Of a stretch of DNA of 39,860 nucleotides, positions 32,422-39,860 are shown piece by piece. A program made the position numbers and the translations under genes. The stretch is from Chara braunii (taxonomy: Eukaryota > Streptophyta > Charophyceae > Charales > Characeae). Positions within the stretch are counted from its first letter, which is position 1. Every line of letters begins with the position of its first letter. The notes beneath the pieces are model-generated. The model was not told the DNA's origin and ran no database searches. It was given only the letters and a program-made list of their open reading frames with translations. Where the stretch lies: positions 6,287,457 through 6,327,316 of the forward strand of contig BFEA01000010.1 of assembly GCA_003427395.1 (NCBI GenBank), written 5' to 3'.

Positions 32422-34019
32422 AAGTGTACCCAAGATAAGGAAAAATGGACGTGTGGTTGCTCTTTCCCTTGTGAGAATCAGATTTGAAAGTGGTTGGGCG
32501 CATGGCATGGCCAGGCCTGGAGGTATAGCATGCATGCTTTGCACTTGATTAACCATCCACCTTGGGAAATGACTCTAGCTCTCCTTCGTCTGGTGCTGGT
32601 GTTCGCCAGTCCGGGGAAGCTTTGGGCAAGTCGCAGGTCGACCCTTCCTCTTCGTACGAAAGAAGGGCTCCAGATACCTGGCAGGCGGTTGGTGCTTCGG
32701 CTTCGGCCGGGTTCCAATGAAAATCCCGCGGCGGAGTGATCCGACCGAACGGGTGCCCTTCTATCTTTTTCTTTGAGCCCAGTGGGCTCATTCACTTTGC
32801 ACCTTTTTTTTTAATGCTTGAAGGAACCAACATGAACACAACGGGTCATCGAGAAGGAACAATCCCGCCCTATGAAAGGACAAACAAGTGAAGAGAAAGG
32901 GAATGAAGGGAGTTGCTAAACTCCAAGGAAAACTAGCTCACCTTTGAAAATCTTCACGAGAAGGAACCAACCACTGTGTATGAAAATAGGGGGAGTGACA
33001 CTCACTTGTCATGAGAGAAAAATGTGAGTTATGGGTAGGAAGCGTTGGGTGCACCATGAGAAAGGCTTGCATGATGGGATTTGAGCATCCTGCCTTTCGG
33101 AAGGAAATGATGGGTCTGCACCAGCCGGTGCGGGTTGCGGAACGTCGCTCTCTTTTAAGGTTGCCGAGTGTTCGTGTGTGGAGGTCTGGCCACCGAGTTG
33201 TCGGACGGGAGTTTGTTACACCAGTTGATTAGTAGCACTCTCGTCCGGGCGGTCACGAGCTTGGCTCGATGATCTTGCCCGGGCGGGCTGCGAAACGTCT
33301 CCTCACGAGGGGCTTAGCCTGTTGGCTGGCGGGGGGAGTACCACTCCATACGGACAAGGACGGAACCTCCGAGACGATTAGTAGCTTCTCGTAGCATGGT
33401 TTGACAAAGATTGATTCTTGTCGGACCGATGAAAGTGAATGCTCGGACGGCTGACTTTTGTCCTTATATTTAGGCATACGGGGTAACCCTCGATGTCGGT
33501 ATGGATGTGCAAGAGCGGCAAGACGGGATCGGGTATTCTGAGCAAAAGGAAAGGGCTCACGCCTTGCCGGAGCCTGGGTACCATGCTCACGATGGTTGAG
33601 TTGCGCTTGAGGTATGGGATAAAACTCTACCGATAGTACCAGCGGAGATACCATATTGGGAAAAGGTCGGTGAGGAGATGACCGACACGTATGTGAGATT
33701 GCCTCATTTTTTTAATGTGTTCCCCCTCTGTAAAGATTGAGTGAGCTTGGATTGTTGGACGGGCATATTTGTAAGTCTATTCCCCCTCCCGCCTAAGTCT
33801 ACATGAGTGAGAGATGATCGGAAGGAAGGAGGAAAGTGGTCAGTTGGAATGAAACCAAGAGATAGAATGTGGGGAAATGAGTGGCCGATCGAGGGTATTA
33901 TGGGAAGGAGGTACTTAGGAATGGGGAGGTAAATTAGAGAGACCTTGATGAGGGGTCTGAAATAATTCTCATCTAGAACGGGGGTTGACCTGACCAGAAG
34001 GACCGTTTGGTACTCTCTT
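32422..34019. other. Unassigned sequence between broken LTR L3 and the ORF-X cluster
   Basis: Begins at the abrupt end of L3. A TGTACCC at 32425 could open another LTR, but I found no matching end or primer-binding site. Frames are short and nothing resembles a known domain. It probably belongs to the plus-strand element carrying the ORF-X cluster. Confidence 0.4.
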
Positions 34020-34862
34020 ATGAAAACAGGGGTCGGGTGCTGGAAACAAGATGGCGCGGTGGTTGTCTTCCTCGATCTATACCAGCGGTCCGGAAATGTC
34101 AGTAGATGTAAGGGATGGGGTATTCGTTGTCCTCCCGGAAGATGGGTAGTGGGCAGATCTCGAGCCAACATATCAACCGTAATGCTGGAAGGGGAGGACG
34201 CGTTCCTGTTGATAAAGACGGTATGGGCTAATGTCTGCTTGACAAGGTTGTCGCCAAGCTTAATGGATCAAGAGTTCCGATGGACAGTGGAAGCCCGGGG
34301 GTGGGTCTATTTGTCACAAGACAGGGCGAATGCGATGGTCATAAATTTGACACTTGGGAATACGTCGGACGAGTTGTTTAGGAAGGCAGAAGCGGAGGTC
34401 GTATGGGATGCGTGTCAGCGGAGGGAAATGGAAATGAAAAGGGTAGATGCACGGGTGGAACTTGGGGAGAAGGGAAGCGTGAGGCGACCCGTCAGAACCA
34501 TGCGATGCGTACTGCCTCCCTTTCTGGTGGATGCGGTCTTCGAAACCCGAAGCAGGCTAGTACGGATATGCCAGTCCATGACGAACCTCGGACTATACCA
34601 GTGCGCTAGGCAAGACTTCTTTCGGTTGTCAGTAGAGATGGGGTCGTTTGAAGGGAACTGGGCAGAGGAGTTGGCTGAGATGCTAAACGGCCTTAGCGTA
34701 GACAACGTTTTTGTCTGTAGCTCTGTACATTGGGATATAGTCTATAGAAATGTGGCAATAGGGGAGATATTTCTGGAAGGGGTGAGGGAAATGTTCTATA
34801 ACAAAGAGGGCGACTTCAGTGATGAGAACGAAGATGATGAGATAGAGGATTGGGACTTCTAA
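34020..34862 (+). CDS. ORF-X paralogue A, largely intact (280 codons)
   Basis: Open from ATG 34020 to the stop at 34862. Family features: a hydrophobic strand after a Pro-rich N-terminus (AFLLI, about residues 61-65), GW at 94-95, LPPFL at 165-169, a helical C-terminal half with GSFEGNWAEELAEMLNGL (208-225), the family Trp in VHWDI (236-240), and an acidic tail (last 19 residues mostly D/E). The first 40 or so residues appear frameshifted: another frame from an ATG near 34051 (MARW...) resembles paralogue C and joins near 34143. Three further copies follow on the same strand. Cellular role unknown; the link to retrotransposons comes from the alpha and beta copies lying between PBS and gag. 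Confidence 0.55.
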   Translation: MKTGVGCWKQDGAVVVFLDLYQRSGNVSRCKGWGIRCPPGRWVVGRSRANISTVMLEGEDAFLLIKTVWANVCLTRLSPSLMDQEFRWTVEARGWVYLSQDRANAMVINLTLGNTSDELFRKAEAEVVWDACQRREMEMKRVDARVELGEKGSVRRPVRTMRCVLPPFLVDAVFETRSRLVRICQSMTNLGLYQCARQDFFRLSVEMGSFEGNWAEELAEMLNGLSVDNVFVCSSVHWDIVYRNVAIGEIFLEGVREMFYNKEGDFSDENEDDEIEDWDF

Positions 34863-34944
34863 GCGGGAAGGGGTGACTTAACCTAGGGGGAATGGGGTGA
34901 CCTTGTACTGTGCAGGAAGGGGAAAGATGACTAAAGAGGAAAGG

Positions 34945-35681
34945 ATGATGGAATACACCTTCAAGGGATGGGAACCCAGGCGACTCAGGGGGGGAATAGA
35001 AATGCCTATACCGGCAGAAAATGAGTGGAGGGGGACCACGTGCGACTGAGTTGGGTTTAAGGTTGCCCGGGAGTTATCATATGTATAGATAGAACGGATT
35101 TGGAACCCGATAAGGAAAGAGGAAGGTTGGGACGAGATAGCAGAGGACAAAGTGAAATCGGTCGAAACGGTTGTCCTTTCTGAAGACGGGTGGCGCCTAT
35201 TTTGCACTATGTTAGCAATGGGACAGGATCCAATGTGGCTTCTAGGGGATGCAGAGGCGCGAACCCAAAAGAAGGCAAGGGGTTCGCTAACGAGGGATGG
35301 GACGAAGTTAGTAGCAGAGTTGTGATGGGAGGGTGAAAGGAACTCAAACCTCCCAGCGTACGAACAACGGCGTGGGTGCCCGAGTTTGTGGCCGAGTGGT
35401 TTGGGGGTTTCAAGCACATCGTAGACGTGGCTGACTCCATGAAGGTAGAACACATAGAATGTGCCCGACTGACTGTGGAATTTTATAGGATCTCCTTAAA
35501 GTATGGACCCTTCTACGGAGATAAAGTCAGTGAAGCCCTCACCGTCCTGAGGATAGGCAAGTACGACTGCCTAGAGGTAGAAAAGGGGACTTGGGACTCC
35601 ATAGTTAGTCGGGAGGCGACGACAGCCCCATCCTATGCGGATGATGTCTTTAAACAATTTGAGGTACTGTGGTTCGATTAA
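34945..35681 (+). pseudogene. ORF-X paralogue B, broken
   Basis: Recognisable from MMEYTFKGWEP (34945) to the stop at 35681. The family motif LSEDGWRLF is present mid-protein, VPEF replaces LPPF, and the C-terminal half (YGPFYGDKVSEALTVLRI, then the family Trp in GTWDSI) is well kept. It carries a TGA where paralogue C has the Trp of DWVG, a TAG a little later (about 35086), and a frameshift between 35325 and 35376. Only the C-terminal 101 codons (35376-35681) are continuously open. Confidence 0.6.
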
Positions 35682-35982
35682 AAAGGACCGCGAAACTGAA
35701 CACCGAGGGGAGGTCGGAATATGGAGGATGCATGTGAAATAGGGTGTAACATAAGAAAGGGGCGTGTATATTAGTTTAGCAGGGGGTGCGAGGGGGTCGA
35801 AACAAGGGGAAGGTATCAACAACCGGAAAAAGGGAAAAGATTTGTACGTGTATGGGGCAGGGGGAGCGGCAAAAATCGGCGTACGGTAGGTAAGGAGTGC
35901 GGAAAGACTAAAACTAGAAAGGCGCGGAATCTCGGTGGGTGCAGCGGTCGAACTAAGGGAGCAGGAAAGGAGACATTGCAAG

Positions 35983-36735
35983 ATGGCCCGGCGGATGACA
36001 TTCTGGGAGAATAGGCCTCATTGGATCCTGCCACCAAGAGCATCAGCGAGTAACCCGGTAATGGACTGGGTGGGGGTAGAGCTCGTGAAAGACACGGTGT
36101 ACCTAGTAGTAGAGCTGGAATGGCGTGCGAGAGGGGAGTTCGGGGGCATAAATTTGGACCTCCCAGGGCGCGTACATGCGACAAGATCCTTACACCTGTC
36201 GGAAGAAGGATGGCGGACCTTTGGGATTGCCTTGGCTTCCGGGGATGACCCCGTGCGAATGTTCGAAGGAGCATGGCAAATAACCTGGCGGGAGGGGTTT
36301 GAGTTCGCGGATCCAGAACGAGATGACGAGACGGTTGAGGTAAAAGTCGCCTTGGTAGGGGTCTTTAGGTTACCAAATGAGGTCATACGAATGAGTCTAC
36401 CACCCTTTTTACTAAGACGAATGAGAGGCATAGAGCGAGTGCAGCAGGCGGTAGCTGCCATAACTAAGCTAAATTTTGATGAAGCATTAATGTATCGCGA
36501 ATACTACTAGCCCTTCCTAGAGATGAGACATTTTGGAGACGAACATGGGCACGAGGTGTTATGCATACTATGGGCAGCAGTAAATACTAGGCCGGGGATT
36601 CCGCAAATAAGTGATGAGGCCATATAGGGAATCATCAAACGGGAGGTCGGTCGGGGCGCAACCTACATAGATGACCTATACCGGTTGTACGAGCAGTCGA
36701 AGGAGGTTGCTGCTCCCGGGAATATGGAGGGATAG
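35983..36735 (+). pseudogene. ORF-X paralogue C, two in-frame amber stops
   Basis: One frame from ATG 35983 (MARRMTFWENRPHW) to 36735 except for TAG at 36508-36510 and 36625-36627. The second replaces the family Trp (TWDSI in B, VHWDI in A). It contains DWVGVEL, LSEEGWRTFGIALASG, LPPFL and the C-terminal helical region. No frameshift, so it is the least rearranged member over its whole length, about 250 codons. Spacing to B and D is about 100-300 bp, as in a tandem duplication. Confidence 0.6.
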
Positions 36736-36820
36736 TTGGGACCAGAGAAGTAGAATAAAAACATAAAAGGTAAGGGGACAGTAGGTGGGCGTTTGCTGAG
36801 CATCGGCTGTAATCCGTTCT

Positions 36821-37645
36821 ATGTGGACTATGCAGGGAATTGCCAAAACAGCAATGGCGGTAAAACGTGTGCAAATGGAACGCCAACCCCGGTACCCCGG
36901 ACCGCCTTGGAATAAAGGCGGGCGATGGGAAGTATCCCTCCCGTCAAATTCCAACTTTCGGGGATTCGACGTGGAATGGCGAGCCGTGACTCTAAGGAGA
37001 GACAGTGCCTTCATGTTGGTGGAATGTCGGTGGACGGGAATGAGACTCAACCGGGGAACTGGGGATGACATGTTTTCCAATCTAGAGATAATCGGGGTCC
37101 TGTACCTACCCGAGACTGGCTAACACTTGCCGGGGATAGGAATAGCGCAAGGCCATGAGCTGGCTCCAGTCTTTCGGAGGGCGGCTCGGGTGTTGACACG
37201 GATAGGACAATTAGTCAGGGGTAGGAGAAATGTGGACTTACTTACCAGGGTGGAAATGGGAGGCTGGAGGGAATTCAGGGCACCAACCACGCCGCTGAGA
37301 TGTCCGGTCCCCCGATTTATGATAGACCTCATCTTCGGGAGCCTCGCAAGGGCACAGTAGCTGGCAGACTCGACAATAATCTGCGTAGACCACTTCCCCT
37401 TTCAGACCATCGGGATGTTATTCGACGTTGCTGTGGAACATGGGCCGTTCTGGGGAAACAGGGCCCATGAGTTATTGGAAGTTATCCATATCCTGATATT
37501 TGGGTTGCCACGGCTAGCCTGGGCAGAATACGAACACATAATCCAAAGGGAAATCAAGATAGGAGAGAATTATCTGGCGGGGGTGGCTCAACTATTCGAG
37601 GAGCCTACCGAACCGGAAGGGCCGCGAGGGCGAGAACGAGACTAG
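36821..37645 (+). pseudogene. ORF-X paralogue D, two in-frame stops
   Basis: Same frame throughout (ATG 36821, stop 37645) with TAA at 37121-37123 and TAG at 37358-37360. The TAA falls where paralogues B and C have the Trp of GWR. Family signatures: FDVEWRAVTL, VPRFM in place of LPPFL, EHGPFWGNRAHELLEV in the C-terminal half. Ends with an acidic/charged tail. Unknown function; not translatable full length without readthrough. Confidence 0.6.
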
Positions 37646-37864
37646 CACCCGGGGGCGGGCCAATAGGGCAAACCAAGTAAAGTCCGCCACGTACAAGGGG
37701 CTCACCGAAGAAAATAAGGAAGGACCTCGTTCCCGGGCGATAAAAAACCGCTAGAAAATAAAGGGGGGAGGGTAGACTCCTAATGGTTGCCATGACCCTG
37801 GAAGTCGAAAAGGGGGATACTGCTCGGGAAAAACTTTCCCTAGCAAGATGCCTAACCATGACTC
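37646..37864. other. Short unassigned gap between ORF-X D and the gag-like tail
   Basis: No open frame or repeat recognised. Confidence 0.4.
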
Positions 37865-38647
37865 CTACGCGCCGGCCCGATGGAACAGGGGCACTTTAAA
37901 CGAGCCTGTGATAAAAGGAACTAAGCCGTGTCCCTTAGCTCGGTAGGGTGGCAAGGCCGGTCGCGGCTCCCTTTTAGGGTAGCAATTGGGAAACGGAAGT
38001 GGGGCGAAGGCTATTACCCGAATAAAGATAAGTCAACGAAGCCGGAACCTAGGGAACCTAAATGCCTCGCGCTGCATACCCTGGGGAATCCTTTGGCTTA
38101 TGGAGAACTAGGAAAAATGGCGACGAAGGATGAGACGGGTAACCATAGGAGCGAAGGAGGACCAGGCTTAGGAGGCAGTGCCATGCAGAGCGGAGAGGGT
38201 CAGAAAGATAGAGAATCAATAAATCCGGATGGTACCAAAGGAAACCGGAAGGAAATCTCCTCGGGGGAAAGCTCGAGGAAAGCCGGGGGAAGCAGGCAAG
38301 GGACGCAGGAGACCAAGGAAGGCAGAAATAAGGATAGGACAAGCCCCCGGAATTCCGAAAGGGCTGTGTCAAAGAAAATGAGGGTCACGGATGTGAGGCG
38401 CAAACTAGCGGAGATAGAAAAGAGGACCGCGTAGTACAAGGCAAGATTGATCGAGGAAATGATGACTGGGAACGAAGAAGGCCCTCTGCAGGAAGAACCG
38501 CGGGACGAACGGAGGACCGGCCAAGGCGGAATTGGGCAAGGGGATAAGGGTAGTGATCGTGGGGGAACGGAGCAAAAGAAATACAGAGAGAGAGAACTCC
38601 CCGGGGATGGAGGCGGAGAAAGTTACGAACCCACCAGCCATAGATAG
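37865..38647 (+). pseudogene. Gag-like basic, Gly/Glu/Arg-rich tail with a possible decayed zinc knuckle
   Basis: One frame interrupted by TAA (37922-37924) and TAG (38432-38434). At 37868-37909 it encodes RAGPMEQGHFKRAC, which keeps the spacing of a CX2CX4HX4C knuckle but with the first two Cys replaced by Arg and Pro. Then comes a 200-residue Lys/Arg/Gly/Glu-rich stretch and a short heptad-like piece (RRKLAEIEKR). Composition resembles the tail of gag, and its place after ORF-X copies the order seen in element alpha. Homology to the gag at 15850-17222 is not demonstrated. Confidence 0.35.
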
Positions 38648-38772
38648 TAGGGCCAGCCATCTGCTGACCACGCCAGCGGTAACGAGGGGATGCGAAGGAT
38701 ACTGGGAGCATTCTGGAATATAATAACAATAATCAGCATAAGATCACGGATAAAGCAGTCTGACAGATTGAA

Positions 38773-38958
38773 ATGGATGAGATCCTGCTGAAAGCCAGGA
38801 AGTTCTATATTGTCAGGGGAGCAGTAATGCACCGATATTACATCATCGGAGAAACCCAACACCGCGTCAGGTTGTTAGTCAAAGCTTATTTCTGCTGCTA
38901 CCAATATGAGTGTCAAGAGTCTCTCCCCCCCCGTCTATCTGCGTTACTATGCCCTTGA
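38773..38958 (+). pseudogene. Possible integrase N-terminal fragment
   Basis: MDEILLKARKFYIVRGAVMH followed by a basic stretch and RVRLLVKA resembles the segment just before the HHCC zinc finger of Ty3/Gypsy integrases (KARKFFVRDGRLYRR-like, then a conserved VV, then the His of HHCC). The HHCC itself is absent; the frame continues into unrelated sequence after about 38900. If correct it is a pol remnant on the same strand as the ORF-X cluster. Evidence is a short pattern only. Confidence 0.3.
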
Positions 38959-39180
38959 CACTGTATCTGTGTGTGCGTTTGTCACATCGTACGTGCCTTA
39001 GTGCGATTGAGCGTCGAGGTCACAGTGTCTGTGCGTTTCTGCGGGCTATACCGTGCATTTTATCTGTGTATCTGCCTAGTCCTTATGGTCTGTGTGCGGG
39101 CGACTGTGCGTGGATGACTGTCCTTCGTGTGTCTGTGTCACCGTGTGTCATCTCATTCTGTATCTTATCGTGCATGCCCC

Positions 39181-39370
39181 AGTCTGGGTCACGCTGTGTA
39201 TGTCAAGGTTCGTATCCTGCTGCGTACGCCACAGTCTGGGTCACTTTGTGTATGTCAAGGTTCGTATCCTGCTGCGTAGGCCACAGTCTGGGCCACTCTG
39301 TGTATGTCAAGGTTCGTATCCTGCTGCGTAGGCACAGTCTGGGTCACTCTGTGTATGTCAAGGTCTGTAT
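39181..39370. repeat. 52-bp minisatellite, about 3.6 copies
   Basis: AGTCTGGGTCAC...GTATGTCAAGGTTCGTATCC repeats at 39181, 39233, 39285 and 39336 (periods 52, 52, 51). Upstream T/G-rich sequence (38960-39180) may be degenerate copies. The long open frame across it is a by-product, since the period is not a multiple of three. Confidence 0.9.
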
Positions 39371-39372
39371 AC

Positions 39373-39605
39373 GGCGATAAGGCAAGCTTCATGGAGCCTC
39401 GCTCACTTTTATCACCTCGTATATATCATTATTACGGCGATAAGGCAGGCTTCATAGATCCTCACTCCTCTTATCACCTAATGAATATTATTATTATGAC
39501 GATAAGGCAGGTTTCTTAGAGCCTCGCTCACTCTTATCACCTAGTATATTACTAGTATGGCGATAAGGAAGGCTTCTTAGAGCCTCGCTTCTCTTGTTGC
39601 GTAGT
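39373..39605. repeat. Hairpin array, right edge, same family as 1-400 but inverted
   Basis: Four units of the form GGCGATAAGGCAGGCTTCTTAGAGCC...CTCTTATCACC, separated by A/T-rich spacers with TAGTATA. They match the complement of the left-edge units, including the inner GGCT/AGCC stem. Confidence 0.8.
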
Positions 39606-39618
39606 ATATATTATTACC

Positions 39619-39706
39619 AGGGTTGTCGAGCCCCGGCCCCGGGGCCCCGACGGGGGTCCAGAGTTGGGCACCCCCAACCCCGGCTCCAGACCACCCCGCA
39701 AAAAAA

Positions 39707-39765
<59 letters not shown>

Positions 39766-39860
39766 AAATAGTGGGGGGTGCGCAGCGAAAGCGCGCACCA
39801 CATGGGCTAAACCCCAAAAATGGGGTTTTATGCCCCACCCCGGACCCCCCCCGGGGCCAC
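39619..39860. repeat. GC-rich foldback sequence around a (TAAA)n microsatellite
   Basis: A (TAAA)n tract of about 65 bp (39703-39766) lies between CCACCCCGC and GTGGGGGGTGCGC. Further hairpins: GTGCGC/GCGCAC at about 39777-39797 and TAAACCCC/GGGGTTTTA at about 39810-39830. Both outer parts are C/G-rich (CCCCGGGGCC). It may be a foldback element or a degraded short retroelement; the window ends inside it. Confidence 0.6.

Noticed and set aside
38910-39380. Open frame of about 156 codons
   Set aside because: Runs through a T/G-rich region and the 52-bp minisatellite; the open frame is a consequence of repeat composition and has no domain.

Overview
The window is eukaryotic, repeat-dominated DNA with no recognisable host gene. 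I read it as nested LTR retrotransposons of one Ty3/Gypsy-like family plus several kinds of palindromic repeat. The best lineage clue is a primer-binding site at 5377-5394 (minus strand). It matches, with one mismatch, the 3' end of plant tRNA-Asp as I remember it, so a streptophyte (land plant or charophyte alga) is the favoured host. A fungus is not excluded.

Layout. 1-400: array of short covarying hairpins; the same family returns in opposite orientation at 39373-39605. About 1730-2149: 3' end of a plus-sense LTR (L0). 2150-12588: element alpha on the minus strand, made of 5' LTR L1 (5397-12588), PBS, a leader with an unknown gene 'ORF-X' (3194-2550) and the first codons of gag. 12589-15849: unassigned sequence with hairpin clusters and a TTTCAGG-rich palindromic satellite. 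15850-28071 plus 28072-32421: element beta on the minus strand, made of truncated 5' LTR L3, decayed PBS, leader with broken ORF-X (25793-25041) and broken gag (17222-15850). A complete 7,577-bp solo LTR, L2 (17247-24823, plus sense), is inserted between leader and gag and flanked by a 4-bp target duplication (ACGC). 32422-38958: plus-strand block with four tandem, divergent ORF-X relatives (one largely intact), a basic gag-like tail and a possible integrase fragment. 38959-39860: 52-bp minisatellite, hairpin array and a GC-rich/(TAAA)n foldback.

What stands out. (1) The LTR is about 7.2-7.6 kb, shown complete by the TSD and TGTC...GACA ends, which is exceptionally long. (2) Each full or nearly full LTR carries an array of about 7-10 hairpins whose stems differ from unit to unit but mostly stay complementary, while the loop is uniform within an array. 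The loop differs between L1/L3 and L2. This looks like a selected RNA or DNA structure and is the best candidate for something undescribed. (3) ORF-X is an unrecognised protein family encoded between PBS and gag, where Ogre/Tat elements carry their extra ORF1, and it has been amplified in tandem at 34-37.6 kb. (4) A hammerhead-ribozyme-like core lies in a 103-bp insertion present in L3 only.

The copies look silenced and decaying: four stops in the ORF-X family fall at family-conserved Trp codons (G-to-A on the coding strand). All homology statements come from reading by eye; no identities were computed and no databases searched.
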